Made by a program: the position numbers and the translations under genes. Source: Methylopila jiangsuensis (GTDB lineage Bacteria > Pseudomonadota > Alphaproteobacteria > Rhizobiales > Methylopilaceae). Taken from it: DNA of 64,000 nt. The first letter of the stretch is position 1; each line of letters starts with the position of its first letter. The notes beneath the pieces are model-generated. The model worked only from the letters and a program-made list of their open reading frames with translations. It had not been told where the DNA came from and did no database searches. Below, piece after piece: positions 25,419-34,621 of the stretch. The DNA lies in the NCBI RefSeq assembly GCF_027922305.1, contig NZ_BSFK01000010.1, forward strand, positions 186,001 to 250,000, given 5' to 3'.

Positions 25419-25919
25419 ATGACCTCCCTGCCTCTCGCCATTCTTCACGAGCAGCCCGGCGACGCCGCCGCCATCGACCACCTGCACGAGCGCGCCTTCG
25501 GGCCGGGCCGTTTCGCCCGTTCCGCCTATCGGCTGCGGGAGGGCGTGGCCGCGGCGCCGGACCTGTCTTTCACCGCGCGGGTCGGCACGCTGCTGGTGGG
25601 CTCCAACCGGCTGACGCCGATCCTGATCGGCGACTCCCCCGCGCTGCTGCTGGGGCCGCTGGTGGTGGACCCCGCCTTCCGCTCCAAGGGCATCGGCCTT
25701 GCGCTGCTCGACACCTCGCTGAAGGCGGCGGAGCTTGGCGGGCACAGGCTGGTGATGCTGGTGGGCGACGAGCCCTATTACGCCCGCGTGGGCTTTTCGC
25801 GCATCCCGAACGGGCGGGTGGCGCTGCCGGGGCCGGTGGACCCGCGCCGGGTGCTGTGGCGCCCGCTGGCGGAAGGCGCCACCGAGGGCGTCGGCGGCGA
25901 GGCCCGCCGGGCGGCCTGA
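25419..25919 (+). CDS. GNAT family N-acetyltransferase (YhbS-like)
   Basis: A 166-residue acetyltransferase. The acetyl-CoA site is visible as LGPLVVDPAFRSKGIGLALLD (the RxxGxG/A pattern), followed by LVMLVGDEPYYARVGF, which is typical of the YhbS/COG3153 group. These enzymes acetylate small molecules or proteins; the substrate is unknown. It is divergent from the hydroquinone reductase gene; the 245 bases between them must hold both promoters but I see no clear consensus. Confidence 0.88.
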   Translation: MTSLPLAILHEQPGDAAAIDHLHERAFGPGRFARSAYRLREGVAAAPDLSFTARVGTLLVGSNRLTPILIGDSPALLLGPLVVDPAFRSKGIGLALLDTSLKAAELGGHRLVMLVGDEPYYARVGFSRIPNGRVALPGPVDPRRVLWRPLAEGATEGVGGEARRAA

Positions 25920-25926
25920 CGGCGCC

Positions 25927-26232
25927 TCAGCCGCAGGCCACCGCCTCCACGATCTCAACCACCACGCCGACGCAGACCAGCAGCAGCCCGACCGGGATCA
26001 GGAACAGGCCGATCACGTATTTCGCCGTGGCGAGGCCGTAGTCCACCAGCATCCAGCCGAAGGCCTTGGTGCGCGCGCCCTGGCGGCAGTTCCTGTCGGC
26101 GTCGTCGTCCTTCGCGGCCAGCGGCGACGTCGCCGCCATGGGCGGACGGGGCGCGGCGAAGGACGGCGCGGCGGCGGCGAGGCACAGCAGGCAGGCGAGG
26201 CTGCGGAGAAGCGCGCGCGCTGCGTTCGCCAT
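25927..26232 (-). CDS. Small exported or membrane protein, function unknown
   Basis: A 101-residue protein beginning with a clear signal peptide (basic start, Ala/Leu-rich core, cut likely after SFA-AP near 25-30) and ending in one hydrophobic segment (YVIGLFLIPVGLLLVCVGVVV, about 75-95). Two cysteines lie in NCRQGAR and at the end (AVACG). The second ATG (26232) is chosen because GAAGGA lies 9 bases before it, while it directly abuts the first ATG at 26241. No family recognised. The stop is 8 bp from the convergent GNAT stop. Confidence 0.7.
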   Translation of the reverse strand: MANAARALLRSLACLLCLAAAAPSFAAPRPPMAATSPLAAKDDDADRNCRQGARTKAFGWMLVDYGLATAKYVIGLFLIPVGLLLVCVGVVVEIVEAVACG

Positions 26233-26284
26233 GAGGAACATTCCTTCGGGTTCGTGGACGTGGCCGTCTGTCCGGACGAGCCGG

Positions 26285-26959
26285 TCAGGACGGTCCGAAG
26301 CCCGCATGGCGCAGGGCGTCGGTCACGCCGCTGATGGTGATCTGCGCGCCGATGCAGAGCAAGAGAAAGGCGGACAGGCGCTGCACCACCTGGGCCCGCG
26401 CGCCGCCGAGCAGGCGCACGATGCGGTCCGCGGAGCGGTAGCAGACGAAGATCATGGCCGCCAGCGCCACGGCGGCGAGCGTGACGCCCGCGGCGTAGGC
26501 GAGGAAGGCCGCGTCGGCGGTGGGACGGTTGGCCCCGAGCGCGATCGCCACCGAAATGGTGCCGGGGCCGGTGGTCAGCGGCATGGTGAGCGGGAAGAAG
26601 GCCACGTCCGGCGGGGCCTCGCGGGCCTCGTCCGCCTGGGACATCTTGCGGTCCTCGTGCCGTTCGGGCGCGGAGAGCAACTGCCAGCCGTTCACCGCCA
26701 CCACCAGCCCGCCGGCGATGCGCAGCGCGTCCAGCGTGACGCCGAAGAAGTTCAGCACATAGACGCCGATCCACAGCGCGCCGATCATCACGAAGGCGGC
26801 GTAGACGCCGATGCGCTCGGCGAGGTCCCGCCGCTGCTCCGGCGTGCGCTCGCCCGCCACCTGCGCGAAGATCAGCGCGCCGCCGATCGGGTTGACGATC
26901 GAGAACAGCGCCGAGAAGGCCAGCAGGAAATGCTGGGCGAGGTCGACCATCCAGGGCAT
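26285..26959 (-). CDS. MarC family (UPF0056) integral membrane protein
   Basis: A 224-residue inner-membrane protein with six hydrophobic segments. The NPIGG motif in FSIVNPIGGALIF and the second half signature PLTMPLTTGPGTISVAIALG define the MarC family. The middle loop (about 105-120) is charged. The function of MarC is not settled; the old link with multiple antibiotic resistance is not supported. The gene lies 45 bp downstream of the 27004-29079 gene on the same strand and may be read with it. Confidence 0.92.
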   Translation of the reverse strand: MPWMVDLAQHFLLAFSALFSIVNPIGGALIFAQVAGERTPEQRRDLAERIGVYAAFVMIGALWIGVYVLNFFGVTLDALRIAGGLVVAVNGWQLLSAPERHEDRKMSQADEAREAPPDVAFFPLTMPLTTGPGTISVAIALGANRPTADAAFLAYAAGVTLAAVALAAMIFVCYRSADRIVRLLGGARAQVVQRLSAFLLLCIGAQITISGVTDALRHAGFGPS

Positions 26960-27003
26960 GGGGCGCGGCCCGGCTTAACGCGACGGAGGCGGGGAGGCGC
27001 GGG

Positions 27004-29079
27004 TCATCGCCCCTCCCGCGCCCAGGCGACCGCGAAGGCGCCCAGCAGCAGCGCGAGCCCCAGCACGCCGGCGAACACCGGCAGGATGCCGATGCCGCGG
27101 GCGACGGACGTCTCCGCCTGCCGCACGCCGATCCAGTCGGAGCCGCTGGCCCGCGCGCCGGCCGACACCAGCGTCACCCGCGGAACCTCGATCTCCGCGC
27201 CGGCCTCGGGCGTCACCCGGCGGGCGGAGCCGCCGGTGGCGGCCGCGAGCTTGTCCAGCCGGTTCGTGGTGCTGGCCACTTCCGTGAACTCGCGCGGGTT
27301 GGGCGGCCCCACGTTGACCAGCGCGGTCAGGGCGCCGTCGGTCGCCCGGTGCAGGCCGAGCTCCGGCGTCTCGAAGGTCCCGCGCCACAGGCCGGGCTCG
27401 GCCTGGGTCAGCGCCACCTCGCGGGCGCCCCCGCCGGGCAGCGTCACGGTCACGGGCGCCGCCTCGTCCTTCAGCGTCTGGCGCTCGAAGGTGACGACGC
27501 GGCCGTTGGCCCTGGCGCGCAGCGCCTCCTCGTCGAGGTCGGGCTCCTTCATCAGCCAGTGGGACAGCCGGCGCAGCAGGTCCACATGGGGGCCGCCGCC
27601 GTCGAAGCCGCGCGCCCACAGCCAGGCGTGATCGGACAGCATCAGGGCCACCCGGCCCTCGTTCTCCCGCGCCAGCACCAGCAGCGGACGCCCGTCGGGG
27701 CCGTTCAGCACCGCCTCGCCCTCGCGCACGCGGCTGTCCACCATGCGGAACCACGGCGCCCAGCTTGGCGGCGTGGACTGCGAGCCCGGCAGGCCGCGCG
27801 TCACCGGGTGCTTCCGGCCGATGTCCGAAAGCTCGGGCTTGAAGGCGCGCTCCAGCACGCCGCCGATGGGCTCCGCGGGCAGCACCTGCGCCAGCGGCGT
27901 CTCGTAGAGCGAGCCCGGCTCGGCGTAGTCCGGCCCGGAGGCCACCAGCACCGCGCCGCCGTCCCGCACGTAGCGGGCGATGTTCTCGAAGTAGATCATC
28001 GGCAGGATGCCCTGCCGCGCGTAGCGGTCGAAGATGATGAGGTCGAACTCGTCGATCTTCTGGATGAACAACTCTCGGGTCGGGAAGGCGATCAGCGACA
28101 GCTCGTTGATCGGCGTGCCGTCCTGCTTGTCCGGCGGGCGCAGGATGGTGAAATGCACCAGGTCCACGCTGGCGTCCGCCTTGAGCAGGTTGCGCCAGGT
28201 GCGTTCGCCCGCGTGGGGCTCGCCCGAGACCAGCAGCACCCGCAGCTTCTCGCGCACGCCGTCGATGGGCAGCACCGCGCGGTTGTTGACGTCGGTGATC
28301 TCGCCCGGCGCGGTCTCCGCCTCGATCTCGATGTAGTTCACGCCCGCATGGGCGATGGGCGCCTCGAAGCTCGTGACCTCGCCCGGCGTCGCCTCGAAGC
28401 GGTCGATCTCCTCGCCGTCGCGGCGGATGGCGATGGGCACGGGCGCGCCGCCGCCGGGGCCGGTCTCCTCCAGCCGGAAGGCCACCCGCTGGGTCTGGCC
28501 CACGATGCCGAAGCGGGGCGCGAGCGTCAGCGCCACCCGGCGGTCGCGCTCGTCCGGACGGCCGGTGATCAGCGCGTGCAGCGGCGCGGTGAAGCCGAGA
28601 TCGCGCGCGTCGGCGGGCACGTCGTGGACCACGCCGTCGGTGACGAACAGCGCGCCCGCCACCCGCTCCGGCGGCACGTCGGCCAGCGCGTCGCGCAGCG
28701 CCTTGAACAGCTCGGTGCCGTCGGAGGCCGCGCCGTCCTGTCCGGCCTCGATCCAGCGCACCTCGGTGTTCTTCAGCCCCTGCAGCCGCGCCTCGAGCTG
28801 CCGGCGCACCGCGTCGGTCTGGGGGCCGCGGCCGTCCAGCGTCTGGCTGCCGGAGCGGTCCACCACCACGGGGAGGATGTTGGTCAGCGTCTCCCGGTCT
28901 TCGCGGGTGAAGGAGGGGTTGGCGAGCGCCAGCAGCAGGCAGGCGAGCGCGCCGGCCCTGAGCCACGCGCCGCGCGTGCGCCCGAGCACGCCGAGCGCCG
29001 CGACCACGAGCGCCGCCGCCGCCAGCGCCAGCAGCGCGGGAGGCGGGATGAGCGGCGCGAAGGCGACGTCGAGGCTCAT
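27004..29079 (-). CDS. Membrane-anchored vWA/glutamine amidotransferase-like protein
   Basis: A 691-residue membrane protein. Two hydrophobic segments lie at the N terminus (about 10-55) and one at the C terminus (about 665-685). After the first comes a vWA-type MIDAS pattern (DRSGS, about 93-97) and VTDGVV. The middle (about 285-480) reads like a class I glutamine amidotransferase-type fold (LLVSGEPH, FDLIIFDRYA, YVRDGGAVLVASG) without the catalytic Cys-His pair I would expect. Last gene of the MoxR-DUF58-DUF4159 set, 13 bp after the previous gene. Such sets are thought to be chaperone or envelope-stress modules; a function for this protein is not established. Confidence 0.8.
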   Translation of the reverse strand: MSLDVAFAPLIPPPALLALAAAALVVAALGVLGRTRGAWLRAGALACLLLALANPSFTREDRETLTNILPVVVDRSGSQTLDGRGPQTDAVRRQLEARLQGLKNTEVRWIEAGQDGAASDGTELFKALRDALADVPPERVAGALFVTDGVVHDVPADARDLGFTAPLHALITGRPDERDRRVALTLAPRFGIVGQTQRVAFRLEETGPGGGAPVPIAIRRDGEEIDRFEATPGEVTSFEAPIAHAGVNYIEIEAETAPGEITDVNNRAVLPIDGVREKLRVLLVSGEPHAGERTWRNLLKADASVDLVHFTILRPPDKQDGTPINELSLIAFPTRELFIQKIDEFDLIIFDRYARQGILPMIYFENIARYVRDGGAVLVASGPDYAEPGSLYETPLAQVLPAEPIGGVLERAFKPELSDIGRKHPVTRGLPGSQSTPPSWAPWFRMVDSRVREGEAVLNGPDGRPLLVLARENEGRVALMLSDHAWLWARGFDGGGPHVDLLRRLSHWLMKEPDLDEEALRARANGRVVTFERQTLKDEAAPVTVTLPGGGAREVALTQAEPGLWRGTFETPELGLHRATDGALTALVNVGPPNPREFTEVASTTNRLDKLAAATGGSARRVTPEAGAEIEVPRVTLVSAGARASGSDWIGVRQAETSVARGIGILPVFAGVLGLALLLGAFAVAWAREGR

Positions 29080-29092
29080 GCGCGAAAGCCGA

Positions 29093-31936
29093 TCATTGCC
29101 CGAGCCTTTCCAGCAGCGCCGGCACGTGCACCTGGTCCGCCTTGTAGTTGCCGGTGAGGGTGTACATCACGATGTTGACGCCGACGCGGTAGGCCATCTC
29201 GCGCTGGCGCTCGTCGGTGGAGGTGGGCAGCAGCGGGCGGCCGTCCGCGCCGGTCGCCCAGGCGCCGGCGAAGTCCGCGCCGGTGATCAGCACCGGCGAG
29301 ACGCCGTCGCCGGCCCGCGCCGGGCGGTCGGCGGCCTCGGTCTCGTCCTCGCCCGCCAGCGCCTCGACCCAGAGCGGGCTGCCGTCGTAGCGGCCCGGGA
29401 AGTCGTTCAGCAGATAGAACGCCTTGGTGAGGACGTGGTCGCGGGGGGCGGGCTCCAGCGCCGGGATGTCGAGCCCCTCCAGCAGGCGTTTCAGCGCCGC
29501 GCTTTCGGCGCCGCCGCCGGACCCGCTCACCGCGTCGCGGGTGTCGAACAGGATGGCGCCGCCCTGTTTCATATAGGCGTCCACCCGGGCGCGCGTGGCG
29601 GCGTCGAGCGGCGCGGCGTCCTGCGTCACCGGCCAGTACAGCAGCGGGAAGAAGGCGAGCTCGTCCTTGGCCGGATCGACCGCGATCGGTCCGCCGGGGT
29701 TGAGCGCGGTGCGCGAGGCCAGCGCCTGCGTCAGGCCCTCGAGCCCCGCCTTCGCCAGTCGGTCGACCTCGAAATCGCCGGAGGCCACATAGGCGAGCCG
29801 CGTCGCGAGCGTCGCCTCCAGCGCGAAGCGCTCGTCATAGGCGGGCTTCTCGGCGGTCTGAGCCTGCGCGTGCGGAGCCGGCGCGGCGAGCGCGAGGCCG
29901 AGCGCCGCCAGCGCCAGCGCCGCGGCCCGCGCGCTCCGGCGGCCCAGCAGCCCGGCCCCGCCCGCGAGCAGGAAGGCGGCGAGGCCGTCGAGGATCGCGG
30001 CCAGCGCCGCGATGGTGAACAGCCAGGGCGCCACCGGCGTCGGCTCCGCCACCGTCACGTCGCCGGTGGCGGCGTCGAGGCCCGTGAGATCAAGCCGGGC
30101 GAGCGTGGCGTCCGCCGCCAGCGTGTTGACGGCGACGCCCGCCTCCGCCGGCCCGTAGAAGCCGGGCGGGTTGTCGGGAGTGGCGAAGGCGCGGCCCTCC
30201 GCCGGGACAGGCTTGGCGGTGGCGGGCGGCGCGCGGAAGGCGCCGTTCCCGTCCAGCGTGCGGGTGGGCGGCAGGGTGGCGGGCCGGGCCTCGGCGGCGT
30301 TCGCCGAGCCGGCCTCGGCCGCGGCGCCCTCCGCGGCCTGAGGCTGGCCGCCGCCGGTTCCGGCGAGATCGACCACCCGGCGCAGCATGTCCACGAAGGC
30401 GCCGGACAGCGGCAGGTTCGACCAGCGGGTGTCCGCGGTCACATGGAACAGCACGGTCATGCCCTTGCCCTGCCGGGCGCCGGTGACGAGCGGCGTGCCG
30501 TCGCCGAGCGTGGCCCAGACCCGGTCCGGCAGGTCGGCGTCAGGCTCCGCCAGCACCTGCCGCGTCACGGTGACGTCGTCCGGGACGGTGAGCGGAGCGA
30601 ACGGGCCGGAGCCTGCGAAGCTCGACAGCGGCTGCGGCGTCTCCCAGGCGAGCGCGCCGCCGAGCGTGCGCCCGCCCTGCCGGAGCCGCACGGGGCTGAG
30701 CCCGTCGTCGGGCGCGGCGGCGAGGCGGGGGCCGGCGAAGCGGATCAGCACGCCGCCGTTCTCCACCCACGCCTCCAGCCGGCGGTGGGCGTCGTCGCTC
30801 AAGGCGCCCACATCCGCCAGCACGATCGCCGGCAGCTTCTGGTCGAGGAAGCTCTCCACCGCCTGGCTCGCGCCCTGGCCACGGGCCTCGCGCACATCGG
30901 CGAAGGGGGCCAGCGCGCGGGTGACGTAGTACGACGGCGCCAGCAGCGGCTGCGCGGTGTCGGCGGTGGCGCCGGTGGCGACGCCCACCGCCCGGCGGCG
31001 GGAGCGCTGGTCCATGAGCTGCACCGCGCCAGCCGTGCGCGCGCCGACGATCTCAAGCCGGGCCACGTCGTTGCGCAGCTCCACGGGCAGATCGAAGGTG
31101 GCGGTCGCCTCGCGCGCGCCGACGCCGAAGACCGCCTCCGTCTCGCCCAGCGGGCGGCCGCGCAGGTCGCTCGCCCGCACGCGGACCGTCTCGGGCCCGG
31201 CGGCCTCCGCCCGGAGCGCGCGCACTGTGAGGTTCGCCGGCAGGTTGGCGGCGCCCGCGAGGCCGCGCGCGGAGCCGGTGGAATCGAGCCGCACGGTGAG
31301 TGGGCGTTCGCCCAGCGCGGCGCGCAGGCCCTGCCCGAAGGCCCGCGCCTCGCCGGCTTCGAGCCCGTCGGCGATCCACAGCGCCTCGGCGTCGCCGTGG
31401 GCGCGGAAAAACGTCTCGATCGCGGGCAGATGGGCGCGCCGGTCCGGCGACACGGGCTGGGGCGCGATCACCCGCAGGCGCTCCCGCGCTTCCCCGGCGG
31501 TGGTGAGCCCGATCTCGCGCGCAGGATCGGCGAGCGCCACCAGCGCCACGGCGCGGCCTGCGTCCTCCGCCGCGGCGAGGGCTGTTTCCGCGGAGGCGGC
31601 GCGGGCGTCCCAGTCGGCGGCGGCGGGCCAGCCGTTGTCGAGCGCGATCAGCAGCGGCCCGGCGCCTTCCGGCGCGGCGGGCGCCGGGTTCCACACCGGC
31701 TTCGCCAGCGCGAACACGATCAGCGCGATCAGCGCGAGCCGCAGCAGCAGCAGCCACCACGGCATGGCGACCGGCGTCTCGCGCCGGGCCTCCACGTCCA
31801 GCAGCAGGCGCGCCGGCGGAAAATCCACCCGCCGGGGCTTCGGCGGCGTCAGGCGCAGCAGCAGCCAGATCGCGGGCAGCGCGAGCAGGCCGAGCAGCAA
31901 CCACGGGCTGAGGAAGGCGAGCGGCAGCGCGCTCAT
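29093..31936 (-). CDS. BatA-like N-terminal / DUF4159 C-terminal membrane protein
   Basis: A 947-residue protein. Residues 1-90 are the BatA-type N terminus with two membrane segments (LAFLSPWLLLGLLALPAIW and WWLLLLRLALIALIVFALA) and the RRxxFPPARLL strip between them. A vWA-like/amidotransferase-like region follows. A further pair of membrane segments lies near 640-700. The C-terminal 220 residues are DUF4159: AYVASGDFEVDRLAKAGL, LLYWPV, YMKQGGAILFDTRD and MAYRVGVNIVMYTLTGNYKADQVH. The ATG at 31936 overlaps the stop of the DUF58 gene by 4 bp (ATGA). The frame is open further upstream but that part overlaps the DUF58 gene and has no family similarity. Confidence 0.88.
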   Translation of the reverse strand: MSALPLAFLSPWLLLGLLALPAIWLLLRLTPPKPRRVDFPPARLLLDVEARRETPVAMPWWLLLLRLALIALIVFALAKPVWNPAPAAPEGAGPLLIALDNGWPAAADWDARAASAETALAAAEDAGRAVALVALADPAREIGLTTAGEARERLRVIAPQPVSPDRRAHLPAIETFFRAHGDAEALWIADGLEAGEARAFGQGLRAALGERPLTVRLDSTGSARGLAGAANLPANLTVRALRAEAAGPETVRVRASDLRGRPLGETEAVFGVGAREATATFDLPVELRNDVARLEIVGARTAGAVQLMDQRSRRRAVGVATGATADTAQPLLAPSYYVTRALAPFADVREARGQGASQAVESFLDQKLPAIVLADVGALSDDAHRRLEAWVENGGVLIRFAGPRLAAAPDDGLSPVRLRQGGRTLGGALAWETPQPLSSFAGSGPFAPLTVPDDVTVTRQVLAEPDADLPDRVWATLGDGTPLVTGARQGKGMTVLFHVTADTRWSNLPLSGAFVDMLRRVVDLAGTGGGQPQAAEGAAAEAGSANAAEARPATLPPTRTLDGNGAFRAPPATAKPVPAEGRAFATPDNPPGFYGPAEAGVAVNTLAADATLARLDLTGLDAATGDVTVAEPTPVAPWLFTIAALAAILDGLAAFLLAGGAGLLGRRSARAAALALAALGLALAAPAPHAQAQTAEKPAYDERFALEATLATRLAYVASGDFEVDRLAKAGLEGLTQALASRTALNPGGPIAVDPAKDELAFFPLLYWPVTQDAAPLDAATRARVDAYMKQGGAILFDTRDAVSGSGGGAESAALKRLLEGLDIPALEPAPRDHVLTKAFYLLNDFPGRYDGSPLWVEALAGEDETEAADRPARAGDGVSPVLITGADFAGAWATGADGRPLLPTSTDERQREMAYRVGVNIVMYTLTGNYKADQVHVPALLERLGQ

Positions 31937-32844
31937 GCGGCGGCCTCGCCAAGGCGGGCGTGCAGCGCGAGCAGCGGTTCCGTGGCGGGCCGGTCTGTGC
32001 GGTGGATCTGGAAGCTCCAGGCGTGGCGGCGGGCGATGTCGGCGAGCGCGGCCCGGTGGCGGGCGAGCCGGGCCACATAGCCTTCGCGCCACTCCTCCGC
32101 CCGGCCGGCGGTGACGCGGGTCGCGCCGTCGGGATCGAGGAATTCGGTGCGGCCGGTGAAGGGGAAGGTCTCCTCCGCCGGATCGACGATCATCACCAGA
32201 TGGCCGCGGCCGCCGCGGGCCGCGAGCGAGGCCACGGCGGCCGCGATCTCCGCTTCGGGCGCCAGCAGGTCGCCGATCACCACCGCCTCGGACAGCCGGG
32301 CGATGGGATGCGCCTGTGGCGGCAGGCCGCTGTCGTCCGGTTGCGCGGCGCCCAGCGCCTGGGCGAGCGTCTCGATGGCGTTGCGGCTCGCGGTCGGGCG
32401 CGTCAGGCCGAGCAGTCCCACCCGCTCGCCGCCGCGCACCAGAGCGTCCGCCAGCGCCAGCCCCAGCACCGCCGCGCGCTCGACCTTGGATTCGGGCGCG
32501 AGGTTGGAGCGGAACGCCATGGAGCGGGAGCGGTCGATCCAGATCCAGACCGTGTGCGCCGCCTCCCATTCCTGCTCGCGCACGTAGAGATGGTCGTCGC
32601 GGGCGGAGCGGCGCCAGTCGATGCGGCCCACCGGCTCGCCGGTGGTGAAGCGGCGGTACTGCCAGAAGTTCTCGCCGACGCCCGAGCGCCTTCGGCCGTG
32701 CAGGCCGTGGACCACGGTCGCCGAGGCGCGCCGCGCCGCCACCACCAGCCGGGGCAGGGCGCCGGACAGGCCGAGCGCCGCCTCCTCGTGGCGGGAGGCG
32801 ATCCGCGTCTCGGCGGGATCGGCGAGGCCGGCGCGCGCCGCCAT
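31933..32844 (-). CDS. DUF58 domain protein
   Basis: A 303-residue cytoplasmic protein with the DUF58 core GEPVGRIDWRRSARDDHLYVREQE (about 75-95, seen as GRIDWRRSAR and VREQE) followed by a vWA-like part with WIWIDRSRSM, a DxSxS-type metal site. DUF58 proteins work with MoxR AAA+ ATPases; the partner gene lies directly upstream with 5 bp spacing. The start at 32844 is the ATG nearest to the end of moxR; longer open frames upstream overlap it. Role: probably part of a MoxR-dependent metal-insertion or protein-maturation system (inference). Confidence 0.9.
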   Translation of the reverse strand: MAARAGLADPAETRIASRHEEAALGLSGALPRLVVAARRASATVVHGLHGRRRSGVGENFWQYRRFTTGEPVGRIDWRRSARDDHLYVREQEWEAAHTVWIWIDRSRSMAFRSNLAPESKVERAAVLGLALADALVRGGERVGLLGLTRPTASRNAIETLAQALGAAQPDDSGLPPQAHPIARLSEAVVIGDLLAPEAEIAAAVASLAARGGRGHLVMIVDPAEETFPFTGRTEFLDPDGATRVTAGRAEEWREGYVARLARHRAALADIARRHAWSFQIHRTDRPATEPLLALHARLGEAAA

Positions 32845-32849
32845 GCGGG

Positions 32850-33860
32850 TCAGCCGAGCCGCTCGACGAGCTTCGCCACCACGCTCTCCAGCGTGTCGCC
32901 GTCGGCGCGGGCGGAGAAGGTGAGCGCCATGCGGTGCTTCAGGATGGGGTCGGCCAGCGCCGCCACGTCGTCGATGGAGGGCGCGAACCGGCCGTCGAGC
33001 AGCGCGCGGGCGCGCACCGCCAGCATCAGCGACTGGCTGGCGCGGGGGCCGGGGCCCCAGGCGATGCGGTCGGCCACGCTCTTCTCCGCCGTCTCCGGGC
33101 GCGCGGCGCGCACCAGATCGAGGATGGCGTCCACCACCGATTCGCCCACCGGCAGGCGCCGCACCAGCCGCTGGGCGGAGAGCAGGTCGTCGGCGGTCAT
33201 GGCGGCTTTCGGCCGGGCTTCGTCGGCGCCGGTGGTGGCGAGCAGGATGCGCCGCTCCGCCTCCCGGTCCGGATAGCCCACGTCGATCTGCATCAGGAAG
33301 CGGTCGAGCTGGGCTTCGGGCAGGGGATAGGTGCCCTCCTGCTCCAGAGGGTTCTGGGTGGCGAGCACATGGAACGGCCGCGGCAGGTCGTGGCGCTGGC
33401 CGGCGACGGTGACGTGATACTCCTGCATGGCCTGCAGCAGCGCCGACTGGGTGCGGGGGCTGGCGCGGTTGATCTCGTCCGCCATCAGCAGTTGCGCGAA
33501 GATCGGGCCGGACAGGAAGCGGAACGAGCGGCGGCCGTGCTCGTCCTCCTCCAGCACCTCGGAGCCGAGGATGTCGGAGGGCATCAGGTCCGGCGTGAAC
33601 TGCACCCGGCGGGCGTCGAGCCCGAGCACTGTGCCCAGCGCCTCCACCAGCTTGGTCTTGGCGAGGCCCGGCACGCCCACCAGCAGCGCGTGGCCGCCGC
33701 ACAGGATGGTGAGCAGCGCCCGGTCCACCACCTGCTCCTGGCCGAAGATCACCTGACCGATGGCGGCGCGGGCGGCGGCCACATGGGCGCCGATCGCCTC
33801 CGCGCCCCGGACCACCGCGGCGTCGAGGTCGGTGGCGCCGTCGCTTGCGGTCTGGGTCAT
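32850..33860 (-). CDS. MoxR family AAA+ ATPase
   Basis: A 336-residue ATPase of the MoxR group. Walker A is GVPGLAKTK (about 60-68), Walker B LLMADEINRA (about 120), sensor 1 ATQNPLEQEGTYPLPEAQLDRF, and a C-terminal AAA lid. MoxR ATPases act as chaperones that insert cofactors or remodel vWA partners; here the partners are the following DUF58, DUF4159 and vWA proteins, in one operon. ATG 33860 is preceded by GGAGATCACC; the open frame continues 19 codons upstream without similarity. The 182 bp to the divergent DUF1285 gene should hold the promoter. Confidence 0.95.
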   Translation of the reverse strand: MTQTASDGATDLDAAVVRGAEAIGAHVAAARAAIGQVIFGQEQVVDRALLTILCGGHALLVGVPGLAKTKLVEALGTVLGLDARRVQFTPDLMPSDILGSEVLEEDEHGRRSFRFLSGPIFAQLLMADEINRASPRTQSALLQAMQEYHVTVAGQRHDLPRPFHVLATQNPLEQEGTYPLPEAQLDRFLMQIDVGYPDREAERRILLATTGADEARPKAAMTADDLLSAQRLVRRLPVGESVVDAILDLVRAARPETAEKSVADRIAWGPGPRASQSLMLAVRARALLDGRFAPSIDDVAALADPILKHRMALTFSARADGDTLESVVAKLVERLG

Positions 33861-34042
33861 GGTGATCTCCTGAATGCCATCGCCGCCCATCGGACGACCG
33901 CGGGACGCCGAATGCAAGTCCCGCGCGCGGAACCGTCGCGGGACTTACCCCGAACGCCGCCTCGGCCTACATGATAGGCGGCGGGGGCAACCGGGCGATA
34001 TGAAGGCCGCCCGACGGCCCGGCCATGGCTCAAGGAAACGTG

Positions 34043-34621
34043 ATGTCGCAGGCGAACGCCGAAACCTCCTCCGCGGCCGGGCGCATGGACGCGCTGGCGC
34101 AGGCCGCGCGCGAGGCCGGCGGGCGGGGACCGGCGCCGGTCCATCTGTGGAACCCGGAGCGCTGCGGCGCCATCGACATGGTCATCCGAGCGGACGGAAG
34201 CTGGACCTACAACGGCTCGCCCATCGGGCGCCCGGCGCTGGTGAAGCTGTTCGCCACCGTGCTGCGCCGGGATGCGGACGGCTACGTGCTGGTGACGCCG
34301 GCGGAGAAGCTCGACATCACCGTGGAGGATGCGCCCTTCGTGGCGGTGGAGATGGCGAGCGACGGCGAGGGCCGCGACCGCCGCCTGCGGTTCCGCACCA
34401 ATGTGGACGAGGCGGTGGACGCCGGGCCCGAGCATCCGCTGCGGTTCGAGGCGGCCCCCGACGGCGGCTTCAAGCCCTACGTGCGTGTGCGGGGCGACCT
34501 CTGGGCGCTGGCGGCGCGGCCGGTGGTCTACGATCTGGTGGAGCTGGCGGAGGAGCATGACGGCGCTCTGGGCGTCTGGGCGGGCGGGGCGTTCTTCCCC
34601 TTCGGCGAGGCGGCGGCGTGA
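34043..34621 (+). CDS. DUF1285 protein
   Basis: A 192-residue protein matching DUF1285: PVHLWNPERCGAIDMVIRADGSW, YNGSPIGRPALVKLFATVLRRD and LVTPAEKLDITVEDAPFVAVEM. Function unknown. ATG 34043 is favoured by AAGGAA 5 bases before it; ATG 34025 is an alternative. First gene of an operon with a NUDIX hydrolase, DUF6111 and cca, all overlapping by 4 bp, divergent from the MoxR operon. This order is widely conserved in alphaproteobacteria. Confidence 0.9.
   Translation: MSQANAETSSAAGRMDALAQAAREAGGRGPAPVHLWNPERCGAIDMVIRADGSWTYNGSPIGRPALVKLFATVLRRDADGYVLVTPAEKLDITVEDAPFVAVEMASDGEGRDRRLRFRTNVDEAVDAGPEHPLRFEAAPDGGFKPYVRVRGDLWALAARPVVYDLVELAEEHDGALGVWAGGAFFPFGEAAA

Noticed and set aside
31937-32569. 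Longer N terminus for the DUF4159 protein
   Set aside because: The extension overlaps the DUF58 gene out of frame and has no similarity; the BatA-like N terminus begins at the ATG at 31936.
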